A stretch of DNA of 64,000 bases. It comes from Caballeronia megalochromosomata. GTDB taxonomy: Bacteria; Pseudomonadota; Gammaproteobacteria; Burkholderiales; Burkholderiaceae. The DNA is taken from assembly GCA_001580565.1 (NCBI GenBank), contig LRBF01000057.1:62001-126000 (forward strand), given 5' to 3'. Under the pieces are notes generated by a model, which saw nothing but the letters and a program-made list of their open reading frames with translations, made no database searches and was not told the DNA's origin. Position 1 is the stretch's first letter; each line of letters begins with the position of its first letter. Of the stretch, positions 26,888-33,951 are shown in pieces. The position numbers and the translations under genes were made by a program.

Positions 26888-27445
26888 ATGCCGAGACTAT
26901 CCCCGTCATCTACGCGCATGATCGCGTTGTTATTCACCGCCGCGACTGCGCTTGCGCCTGTCGCGCAGGCGCAGACCGTGGCTGCGGCAAGCGCTACGCA
27001 AGGCGAGAAGCTCTCGCCGAGCGATCAGCAGTTCCTGCAGGACGCCGGTCAGGCCGGCGCGACCGAGATCGCTGCCAGCAAGCTCGCGCTCACCCACGCG
27101 AGCGACCGGCAGGTGCGGGACTTCGCACAGCGAATGATCGTCGATCACACGAAACTCGCGCGCAATCTGGATGTGCTCGCGAAGCGCCACGGCATCACCG
27201 CGCCGCCCGCCGCGGATACGTCCGTGATCGGCAGCCTGCAAAATCTCCAGGGCGCGGAGTTCGACAAAGCCTATATTGAAAAGGTAGCCGTGGACGGGCA
27301 TCAAAAGGCCGTTGCGCTGTTCAGGAAGGAGAGCGAAAGCGGCAACGACACTGCCCTCAAAGCAGCCGCGACCAAGGCGCTGCCTGTCATCAGCCATCAC
27401 TACGAGATGGCGCAGCAGCTCGCCAAAGCGAAGGCGGCGTCATGA
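26888..27445 (+). CDS. Secreted DUF4142 protein
   Basis: 185 residues with a signal peptide (MIALLFTAATALAPVAQAQ after a short basic lead). The mature part is the ferritin-like four-helix DUF4142 domain: SPSDQQFLQDAGQAGATEIAASKLALTHASDRQVRDFAQRMIVDHTKLARNLDVLAKRHG, then GAEFDKAYIEKVAVDGHQKAVALFRKESESGND and ALPVISHHYEMAQQL. The family is often found among stress and envelope genes in Burkholderia. It follows the PfpI-like gene by 24 bases. The stop overlaps an ATG of the next frame, but the next gene probably starts later. Confidence 0.85.
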   Translation: MPRLSPSSTRMIALLFTAATALAPVAQAQTVAAASATQGEKLSPSDQQFLQDAGQAGATEIAASKLALTHASDRQVRDFAQRMIVDHTKLARNLDVLAKRHGITAPPAADTSVIGSLQNLQGAEFDKAYIEKVAVDGHQKAVALFRKESESGNDTALKAAATKALPVISHHYEMAQQLAKAKAAS

Positions 27446-27504
27446 GCATTGCGTACGTCGCCGCGCGCGCTGCCGCTTTCCGTCCCGCTTATGAGGATTC
27501 GACC

Positions 27505-27792
27505 ATGCACATCACGTTTGCAGACGAAGCCCCGGTTTTTGACGGCGACGATCTCGCGATTCACTTCGCCGCGCTCGTCGACGGCGACCCGGTCGTCTGT
27601 TCGATCACCGCTGAAGCGCTGGAGGATCATTTCGGCGCGGCGTCGCCCCGCGAGGACGATCTGCTCGATGCCTACGCGCGCGGTGCGGCGCGCATACGCG
27701 CGGTGTGCGCCGAAGCGCTCGATGACAACGGCGGCCAGCCCGTCGTGCTGAGGAGCGGATTGTTTCGCGTCGCCGGCATGGAACCCGACTGA
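27505..27792 (+). CDS. DUF1488 family protein
   Basis: 95 residues beginning MHITFADEAPVFDGDDLAIHFAALVDGDPVVCSITAEALEDHFGA, the characteristic start of DUF1488, a small proteobacterial domain of unknown function. I chose this ATG (GAGG seven bases upstream) because the family starts here. An in-frame ATG at 27442 that overlaps the previous stop would add 21 atypical residues. Confidence 0.75.
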   Translation: MHITFADEAPVFDGDDLAIHFAALVDGDPVVCSITAEALEDHFGAASPREDDLLDAYARGAARIRAVCAEALDDNGGQPVVLRSGLFRVAGMEPD

Positions 27793-27849
27793 GCGGCGCT
27801 CCATGCAGCGCGACGCATCCTACCCCACCCAGGCGAACAAGGAGAGAAC

Positions 27850-28422
27850 ATGTCCCTGATCATTGCGGGCCGATTTCAGACCTTTCGCGCCGCCGAATCG
27901 GCAGCCCAGAAGCTCTTCGCGCGCGGCTTCGTCGAAGAGGACGTCACGCTCTTCTTCGTCAATCCGAGCGGCCAGCACGCGCGACATCCGATCGGCGGCG
28001 ATGTCGGCACCGATGCGGGCGCGAGCGCCGCGCCCAAAGGCGCCGGCAAGGGCGTGACGATCGGCGCGGTCGCCGGCGCGGTGGTGGGTGCGGCAATTTT
28101 CGCGGTGTTCCATGCGCCGCTGCTCGTCTCGGTGATCGCGGCCGGCGTCGGTGCGTATGTGGGATCGCTCGTCGGCGCGATGTCGCATACGAAAAAGCCG
28201 AGGGACGCCGCACACGCTGAGGAGCCCGCGCGCCACGCGGGCGTGCTCGTCGCCGTGCACGTAGCGCCCGAGACGCAGGACCAGGCCTCGATGGTGCTGC
28301 GCGAGGCCGGTGGCATGGATATCGAACGGGCGTCGGGACGCTGGAAACAGGGCCGCTGGAGCGATTTCGATCCGCTGCAGCCGCCGCATCCGGTGGGCGA
28401 GTTCGCGCAAACGCGCGCGTAA
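27850..28422 (+). CDS. Glycine-zipper stress-type membrane protein
   Basis: 190 residues. The first 40 residues resemble the heat-induced stress YflT/GsiB-like module (IIAGRFQTFRAAESAAQKLFARGFVEEDVTLFFV). A glycine-rich membrane hairpin follows at about 72-115 (GKGVTIGAVAGAVVGAAIFAVFHAPLLVSVIAAGVGAYVGSLVGAM). The C-terminal half contains VLVAVHVAPETQDQASMVLREAGGMDIERA. An AAGGAGA ribosome site sets the start. This layout recurs in Burkholderiaceae proteins annotated only as hypothetical; the function is unknown. Confidence 0.7.
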   Translation: MSLIIAGRFQTFRAAESAAQKLFARGFVEEDVTLFFVNPSGQHARHPIGGDVGTDAGASAAPKGAGKGVTIGAVAGAVVGAAIFAVFHAPLLVSVIAAGVGAYVGSLVGAMSHTKKPRDAAHAEEPARHAGVLVAVHVAPETQDQASMVLREAGGMDIERASGRWKQGRWSDFDPLQPPHPVGEFAQTRA

Positions 28423-28448
28423 TCGCTTCATTTCCTGCTTTGCCAATG

Positions 28449-28478
28449 AAAACGCCCGCTTCTAGCGGGCGTTTGTCT
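28449..28478. terminator. Rho-independent terminator
   Basis: AACGCCCGCT (28451-28460) pairs with AGCGGGCGTT (28464-28473) around the loop TCT. A-rich and T-rich flanks allow use in both directions, between the glycine-zipper gene and the convergent small membrane protein. Confidence 0.75.
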
Positions 28479-28491
28479 TGAAGGCTTCCGT

Positions 28492-28740
28492 TCAGACCCA
28501 GGGCGCGTGCGTCGCATTGCTCGGCATGTTCGCCCGGACGCCGCATTCGGCGGGCAACACGCGCGCCTTGCCTGCGCTCGCGGCTGGCGGCTCGCAGATG
28601 CGCCCGTAGTCGGCGCGCGCCTGCGCGGGCTGCGCGTGGGATTCGAGAAGCTGCTGACGGACATGCAAGGTCAGCGCGGATGCCGCGATCGCCACGAGAA
28701 TCAGAAACTCGCGATGCGCGAGCCGATTGAGAGATTTCAC
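28492..28740 (-). CDS. Small single-pass membrane or exported protein
   Basis: 82 residues from a GTG with AGGAGA nine bases upstream. It has a basic start, one hydrophobic helix (FLILVAIAASALTLHV) and a soluble tail with two cysteines (GRICEPPA, AECGVRA). No known family. Codon use and the ribosome site support it, but the frame is short and a chance frame cannot be excluded. Confidence 0.55.
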   Translation of the reverse strand: MKSLNRLAHREFLILVAIAASALTLHVRQQLLESHAQPAQARADYGRICEPPAASAGKARVLPAECGVRANMPSNATHAPWV

Positions 28741-28912
28741 TGCACTCTCCTGTTGCCGTTTCGATGCGCGCGTCTCGAGTCGGACCCGCGCTGTAGTGCC
28801 GTGTCCGCAGCAAGTGACATGCCGCACCGCCACACGCCCGGGCACGCCGCGTGCGCTATGAATCGGCGAGCCACATCGCCGTGGCAATGTCGAAACTAAA
28901 AGGAGGTATCAC

Positions 28913-29365
28913 ATGAGCACGAACGTCGTATCGGTACTCAACGATCTGGTGGAAACCTCGAAGGACGGGGAAAAGGGCTTTCTCAAGGCCGCCGAAGATA
29001 CGCGTGATCCGAGCCTCAAGCTGCTATTCCAGGATCGTGCGCAGAAGTGCGCGGAAGGCGCGCGCGAATTGCAGGACGTCGTGGCACGGCTGGGCGGTAA
29101 GCCGGAGACCGGCGGGTCGGTTGCCGGCGCGCTGCATCGCGGCTGGGTCGATGTGAAGTCGGCCGTAAGCGGTCACAGCGATCACGCGATTCTCGCCGAA
29201 TGCGAACGTGGCGAGGATGCCGCGAAAAAGAACTATCGTCAGGCGCTCGACAAGGAGCTGCCCGCCGATGTTCGCGCGGTCGTCGAACGGCAGTATCAGG
29301 GCGTGCTGGAGAATCACGACCGCATCCGCGATCTGCGCGATCAGTACGCAGCCGCGAAGTCCTGA
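28913..29365 (+). CDS. PA2169-type four-helix-bundle protein (DUF2383)
   Basis: 150 residues, all helical. The start VSVLNDLVETSKDGEKGFLKAAEDTRDPSLKLLFQDRAQKCAEGARELQDVVARLGG and the end ECERGEDAAKKNYRQALDKELPADVRAVVERQYQGVLENHDRIRDLRD are diagnostic of the DUF2383/PA2169 family, a ferritin-like bundle of unknown role found with stress genes. An AAGGAGG ribosome site lies seven bases before the ATG. Confidence 0.85.
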   Translation: MSTNVVSVLNDLVETSKDGEKGFLKAAEDTRDPSLKLLFQDRAQKCAEGARELQDVVARLGGKPETGGSVAGALHRGWVDVKSAVSGHSDHAILAECERGEDAAKKNYRQALDKELPADVRAVVERQYQGVLENHDRIRDLRDQYAAAKS

Positions 29366-29410
29366 TGCGATGACGCAAGCGGCCCGCCATTGAACGGGCC
29401 GCGCAAAAGC

Positions 29411-29438
29411 AAACGGCCGCGCTATGCGGCCGTTTGTT
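29411..29438. terminator. Bidirectional terminator
   Basis: AAACGGCCGC (29411-29420) pairs exactly with GCGGCCGTTT (29426-29435) around GCTAT. It lies between the convergent PA2169-type gene and the small secreted protein gene. Confidence 0.75.
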
Positions 29439-29462
29439 CGTCAAGCGTGCGAGTGACGCGCG

Positions 29463-29696
29463 TTACTGCGGCTGGCCCTTGTCGTTGGTGCCGAGCGCCG
29501 AAGCCGCCGCCGCTGCCGACGCGCCCTTCAGCTTGTGCGCCTTGTCCTGCTGATGCAGATAGGTGCCCTTCTGCTTCTTGGCGTGCGCGCCGGTATCCGC
29601 GCCCGTCGTGGCCGCATCGGAAGCGGCCTGTGCGAATGCAGCCGTCGAGAATGCCAGCGCGAGCGCGCCGATCAATGCCATCTTTTTCGTCTTCAT
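29463..29696 (-). CDS. Small secreted protein of unknown function
   Basis: 77 residues. A clear signal peptide (MKTKKMALIGALALAFSTAAFA) precedes a 55-residue hydrophilic mature chain rich in Ala, Lys and Gly (KKQKGTYLHQQDKAHKLKGASAAAAASALG). The start has an AAGGAGCT ribosome site. No family recognised; probably a small periplasmic stress-type protein. Confidence 0.65.
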   Translation of the reverse strand: MKTKKMALIGALALAFSTAAFAQAASDAATTGADTGAHAKKQKGTYLHQQDKAHKLKGASAAAAASALGTNDKGQPQ

Positions 29697-30020
29697 GAAG
29701 AGCTCCTTTTTGCCGGGGCCTCTGAACGCCGGGCTGCTGCGCATTCGTGACCCACCTGTGTAAGTACCGTCCGGAACGGCCGTACTCGTTTTTAAGTTTC
29801 GAAGTGCTGCGAGGTGATGCGCACTGCGTGAAGCGTCTTGCGTGAGTTTGCGACTGAAACACCGGGCGATGCGACGCGCACCCGATGCCCCATGCGAGAA
29901 CCCGCGCTTCGTCCGATTCCTCGCCGCTTGCGGCGAATCGTCGAACCCCGCGCGGGTTCCGTGCTGCCGGCACTGCACCGCGACCCCGCCGTGGCGAAGC
30001 CGGGCATACGAACTATGCCA

Positions 30021-30362
30021 TTACTTGGCGGCAATTTTAAGATGGTTCTTCACGGAAGCAACACCCGAGACGTTCGAGACGACTTCTTCGGCTGCGGTCT
30101 TGTCTTCCGCCGACGGCACCGTACCGGTCAGCGAGACCACGCCCGAGTGCGTCTTGACGTGGATATGCGTGGACTTGACGTTCTTTGCGCCCAGCAACTC
30201 AGCCTTGACCTTGGTGGTGACGGCGCTGTCGTCGACCTTCTGGCCCATCGACGTGTCCGAACCGCTCGTCGACGATGCCGAATTGGTTTGTGCGCTCACG
30301 TTGAGCGCGAACATCACACACGCGATACCGCCGGCTGCCTTCAGGAATTGAGTCGTCTTCAT
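30021..30362 (-). CDS. Secreted BON-domain protein
   Basis: 113 residues with a signal peptide (MKTTQFLKAAGGIACVMFALNVSAQ) and one BON domain (DDSAVTTKVKAELLGAKNVKSTHIHVKTHSGVVSLTGTVPSAEDKTAAEEVVSNVSGVASVKNHLKI). BON proteins such as OsmY bind lipid surfaces and protect the envelope under osmotic stress. A GGGAG ribosome site precedes the ATG. It is divergent from rpoN across a 450-base gap. Confidence 0.85.
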   Translation of the reverse strand: MKTTQFLKAAGGIACVMFALNVSAQTNSASSTSGSDTSMGQKVDDSAVTTKVKAELLGAKNVKSTHIHVKTHSGVVSLTGTVPSAEDKTAAEEVVSNVSGVASVKNHLKIAAK

Positions 30363-30812
30363 GGCAATACTCCCATTTTTTCGATTTTGGTCTGGCGCCC
30401 CGTTCGCCTTTCATGCGCGAGGCGGCTCTTCGATCACGTCCGCGCCGTAGCACGCGAAAACGTGACCACCCTTCCGCAACTTGCGTGCCGGACCCGTCGT
30501 GCGCGCCATTCATCCGATGTCCGCGCGCGCCCAAAGCCTCGCCCGGCAAGGCGTTGGTGCGTCGGCGAACAAATCTTCGACGATCGCGAAAACGTCCGCC
30601 CCAACGCACGAGCGGCCAATCGAAACCCGCGGCGCTTTTGTCTGAACGCGTGTAAAAACTGCGTGAAACCAGCTTCGCGAATGCTCCGGAAAGAGGGAGC
30701 GGACTGCGAAAAACGTAATCGCGGCACGAGCTTATCGAACGTTGGCACGACCGTTGCTTTAATCCTCGCAAACCTGTCCATTACGTCTAGAACAATCGAG
30801 GATTAGCAAGCA
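30363..30812. other. Intergenic region between the BON gene and rpoN
   Basis: About 450 bases without a credible gene. It contains the -24/-12 promoter of rpoN at 30743-30758 and should also hold the promoter of the BON gene. No activator-binding palindrome was obvious by eye. Confidence 0.4.
30743..30758 (+). promoter_or_regulatory. Sigma-54 (-24/-12) promoter of rpoN
   Basis: TGGCAC (30743-30748), five bases, then TTGCT (30754-30758). This is a full match to the sigma-54 consensus TGGCAC-N5-TTGCW with correct GG/GC spacing. It points toward rpoN, whose ATG is 54 bases further on, so the predicted start of transcription lies near 30769. This implies that the gene for sigma-54 is itself read by sigma-54 holoenzyme. 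Confidence 0.8.
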
Positions 30813-32300
30813 ATGCCGCCTACACTCGAACTCCGCGCGAAGCAAACACTCGCACTCACGCCGCGTTTGCAGCAGTCCGTACGTCTTCTGCAACTTTCGT
30901 CACTGGAGTTTCAGCAGGAACTGCGTAACGCGCTCGACACGAATCCGTTTCTTGAGTACGACGAGTCGCAGACGGACGACAACGCACTCGGCGCCGACAA
31001 CGGCAACTCGATGAGCGAGTCGACCTCGTCGGCTTCGTCGAACGACACCGCCGAGGCGCCGCTCGCGCCCGAAACCAGCATGGACAGCGAGCAAAACGCC
31101 GATTCCAGTTCGCGCGACGACTCCATGAGCGAGTTCTCGTCCGATCCCTTCGGCCGCGGCGCCTCGCGCAACAACGGCGACGGCGAAGGTTCCGATCCCG
31201 CCGACTGGGTGCGTATCGAGCCGTCGCTGCATGAGACGCTCCACGACGCGCTGCGCATGTATCAATTGAACGAGCGCGATCGCGCGATCGCGCAACTCAT
31301 CATCGAAGCGCTCGACGACGACGGCTATCTGCGCCAGGAATTGAGCGAACTCGCGAATGTCGTCGAGATCGAACCGGCGCTGCACGAGGACGAACTCAAC
31401 ATCGCGCTCAGACTCGTGCAGTCGCTCGACAAGCCGGGCGTCGGCGCGCGCAATCTCTCCGAATGCCTGACGCTGCAACTCGAAGCGCTCGAAGAAGACA
31501 CACCGGGGCGCGCGGTCGCGCTCGAAATCGTCGCGCACCATCTGGAACGGCTCGCGCGGCGCGAACAGGCTGAATTGCAGAAGAAGATCGGTTGCAGCGC
31601 GGACGAACTGCGCATCGCATGCGCGCTCGTGCGCCGCCTCGATCCGAAGCCGGGCGAGAACTACGGCCAGAGCGAAGACAACTACGTGGTGCCCGACGTC
31701 ATCGTGCGTCAGGCGAAAAGGCAATGGATCGTCACGATCAATCCGGCGGTGCTGCCGCGTGCGCGCATCCATCGCATGTATGCGGAGCTTTTCGCGCAAT
31801 CGGCGGGCGCGAGCCGCTCGCCGCTCGCGCAGCAACTGCAGGAAGCGCGCTGGCTCATCCGCAACGCGCAGCAGCGCTTCACGACGATCCAGCGCGTGGC
31901 CGAATGCATCGTCTCGCATCAGAAGGCGTTCTTCGACTACGGCGAGATCGCACTCAAGCCGCTCGTGCTGCGCGATGTCGCCGATGAACTCGGCCTGCAC
32001 GAATCGACCATTTCGCGCGCGACGGGCAACAAGTACATGTCCACGCCGCGCGGCATCTTCGAGTTCAAGCACTTCTTCCCGCGCGAGCTCTCCACGGAAA
32101 GCGGCGGAACGTGTTCGGCCGCGGCCGTGCGCGCGCTGCTCAAGGAGATGATCTCGAAGGAGAACACGCGCGATCCGCTGTCCGATGTGAGTCTCGCGAA
32201 AATGCTCGCGGATCAGGGCGTGATCGTCGCCCGACGCACGGTGGCGAAGTATCGCCATCTGATGAAGGTGCCGCCCGCCGAATTGCGCCGTCAGGCGTGA
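30813..32300 (+). CDS. rpoN: RNA polymerase sigma-54 factor
   Basis: 495 residues. Region I is LELRAKQTLALTPRLQQSVRLLQLSSLEFQQELRNALDTNPFLE (activator-response domain). Acidic region II is long and Ser/Asp-rich (about 48-130). The core-binding domain follows. The DNA-binding end has VLRDVADELGLHESTISRATGNKYMSTPRGIFEFKHFF and the RpoN box ARRTVAKYRHLM (about 475-486). All parts are intact. Neighbours are a BON protein and YihY, not the lptB-hpf-ptsN context usual for the housekeeping copy, so this is probably the second rpoN of a Burkholderiaceae genome. It has its own -24/-12 promoter. Confidence 0.95.
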   Translation: MPPTLELRAKQTLALTPRLQQSVRLLQLSSLEFQQELRNALDTNPFLEYDESQTDDNALGADNGNSMSESTSSASSNDTAEAPLAPETSMDSEQNADSSSRDDSMSEFSSDPFGRGASRNNGDGEGSDPADWVRIEPSLHETLHDALRMYQLNERDRAIAQLIIEALDDDGYLRQELSELANVVEIEPALHEDELNIALRLVQSLDKPGVGARNLSECLTLQLEALEEDTPGRAVALEIVAHHLERLARREQAELQKKIGCSADELRIACALVRRLDPKPGENYGQSEDNYVVPDVIVRQAKRQWIVTINPAVLPRARIHRMYAELFAQSAGASRSPLAQQLQEARWLIRNAQQRFTTIQRVAECIVSHQKAFFDYGEIALKPLVLRDVADELGLHESTISRATGNKYMSTPRGIFEFKHFFPRELSTESGGTCSAAAVRALLKEMISKENTRDPLSDVSLAKMLADQGVIVARRTVAKYRHLMKVPPAELRRQA

Positions 32301-32391
32301 TGCGGCGCGCGCTGGCGCATCGCTTGTCACGCTCTCGAGCGCTCGGCGACGACCCGGTCAAGCGAGGCGCCTGAGCGCAGGAGCGTAGCCG

Positions 32392-32422
32392 AAGGCCGTC
32401 CGTTCGCGGACGGCCTTTTTTT
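32392..32422 (+). terminator. Terminator after rpoN
   Basis: AAGGCCGTCCG (32392-32402) pairs with CGGACGGCCTT (32407-32417) around a TTCG tetraloop and is followed by T residues. A strong intrinsic terminator between rpoN and the convergent yihY-like gene. Confidence 0.85.
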
Positions 32423-32439
32423 GCGCGCTTTCTCTGCAA

Positions 32440-33351
32440 TCAGCGCCAGCCCGACGCGCGATGCGTGCGCTTCCTCGCGGCCGTCGCCGCAAGCTCCGCG
32501 CCGAGCAGAAAAACGGCCGCCGAGTAGTACAGCCACATGAGGATGATCGCAAGCGATCCCGCCGCGCCGAACATGTTCGCCGTGCCCGCGTGGGCGAGAT
32601 AGAACGCGAAGAGCCGCTTGCCGCCTTCGAAGAGCAGCGCGGCGGCGCTCGCGCCGAGCGCGGCATCGCGCCAGAGCATGCGCGTCGTCGGCAGGAACTT
32701 GAGCAGCACGGTGAACGCGATCATCAGCACGGCGAGCGATATCGCGCGCCGCGTGAGCCCCGAGAGCACGATGAACGGGCTGCCGTCGCCGAGCACCCAA
32801 TGGCCGAGAATCTCGACGAGCGCATCGAGCACGAGCAGCACCGCGACGAGCAGGCCGGAGCCGACGACCAGCCCGAACGACATCAGACGCACGCGCAGCA
32901 GCGTGACGATGCTCTCGCGCGTGCTCACGGCGGGCGTCGGCCAGATGACGTTGAGCGCGCTGTGCAGTGACGAGAATGTCGCCGACGCGCCGATCAGCAC
33001 GCCCGCCAGCGACAGAATCGCCGTGCTGCGTGCGATGTCCGCGTGCCACGCGTTCGCGACGATCGCCTCCAGCGCGTGTGCCGCGTCCACGCCCACGACG
33101 CCGCTGATTTCGTCGAAGAGCCGCCCTTGCACGGCATCGGCGCCGAAGAAGACGCTCGCCACCGCGATCACGATGACGAGCGTCGGCGCAATCGAGAACG
33201 CGGCGAAGAACGCGATCGACGCCGAGAACATCGAGCAGTGGTCCTGCGACCATTGCTGAACCGGATCGACGATCCACGAGAGCCAGCCGAAACGCGACGT
33301 GCGGCCCGAGGCGACGGGCGTGGATTGAGTGGCGGAGACGTTCTGATCCAT
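32440..33351 (-). CDS. YihY/BrkB family inner-membrane protein
   Basis: 303 residues with about six hydrophobic helices. Family marks: CSMFSASIAFFAAFSIAPTLVIVIAVASVFFG, SLAGVLIGASATFSSLHSALNVIW, LMSFGLVVGSGLLVAVLLVLDAL, and GTANMFGAAGSLAIILMWLYYSAAVFLLGAELAA. This is the YihY (formerly RNase BN/BrkB) group; a direct transport or tRNA role is not established. Two overlapping frames on the same strand are shadows. Confidence 0.85.
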   Translation of the reverse strand: MDQNVSATQSTPVASGRTSRFGWLSWIVDPVQQWSQDHCSMFSASIAFFAAFSIAPTLVIVIAVASVFFGADAVQGRLFDEISGVVGVDAAHALEAIVANAWHADIARSTAILSLAGVLIGASATFSSLHSALNVIWPTPAVSTRESIVTLLRVRLMSFGLVVGSGLLVAVLLVLDALVEILGHWVLGDGSPFIVLSGLTRRAISLAVLMIAFTVLLKFLPTTRMLWRDAALGASAAALLFEGGKRLFAFYLAHAGTANMFGAAGSLAIILMWLYYSAAVFLLGAELAATAARKRTHRASGWR

Positions 33352-33420
33352 CGGCGGGGCGCGTGAGCGCGGCTTGGAGTATCAACCGACGATGTTAGCC
33401 CCGCGATGCGAAGCATGTGT

Positions 33421-33451
33421 AAAAAACGGCGCGCTCCGTGGGAGCGCGCCG
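33421..33451 (-). terminator. Terminator of the acidic-protein gene
   Basis: CGGCGCGCTCC (33427-33437) pairs with GGAGCGCGCCG (33441-33451) around GTG. Read on the minus strand it is followed by six T residues, and it lies 28 bases past the stop of the acidic protein. Confidence 0.75.
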
Positions 33452-33479
33452 CATTCGTGTTGCCTTGCGCGGTGAAGAA

Positions 33480-33824
33480 TCAGGGCTGGTCGGCGGCCGG
33501 ATCGGCGTCCTCATCGGCGAGGCCGCGGGTTTCGTCCTCGATTTCGTCGGGCAGGATGTCGGCGTCGGCTTCCAGATTGTTGTCGCCGTCAGCCGACGCG
33601 GCTTCGCCGGTGCCGAAGCGGTCCGTGTCGCTGTTCAACTCGGCCTTGGACTGGCCGAGCGCATGCGCGTCGAGTTCATCCTCGATGTCGCCCGGATAGC
33701 GCTTTTCGCCCTGCACGTCCGAGCCGCTGTCCGACGAGTCGCTCGGGCCGAGCGCCCCGGTGCCATGCCCTTTGCCGTATTCCGCGCCGTCGTCTTCGGG
33801 CGGGTTCAATGTGCTTCCGCTCAT
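33480..33824 (-). CDS. Small, highly acidic hydrophilic protein
   Basis: 114 residues with roughly 30 Asp/Glu, many Gly and Ser, and hardly any hydrophobic residues (EDDGAEYGKGHGTGALGPSDSSDSGSDVQGEKRYPGDIEDELDAHALGQSKAE...). It is probably intrinsically disordered. An AGGAGG five bases before the second of two Met codons picks the start. No family identified. Framed by its own terminators and beside otsA, it looks like a hydrophilin-type stress protein; this is inference. Confidence 0.65.
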   Translation of the reverse strand: MSGSTLNPPEDDGAEYGKGHGTGALGPSDSSDSGSDVQGEKRYPGDIEDELDAHALGQSKAELNSDTDRFGTGEAASADGDNNLEADADILPDEIEDETRGLADEDADPAADQP

Positions 33825-33896
33825 CATGACCTCCTTCGATCGTGTCCATGACGAGTCCGCAAGTCCCGTTCCGCGAAAGTCCGCGCCCGACGCATG

Positions 33897-33934
33897 AAAA
33901 AACCCCGCGCTTCTTCCGAGGCGCGGGGTTTTTT
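33897..33934. terminator. Bidirectional terminator downstream of otsA
   Basis: AACCCCGCGC (33901-33910) pairs with GCGCGGGGTT (33921-33930), flanked by A6 on the left and T6 on the right. On the minus strand it ends the otsA transcript, keeping it apart from the acidic-protein gene. Confidence 0.8.
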
Positions 33935-33951
33935 GCACACGTGCTCTAGGT

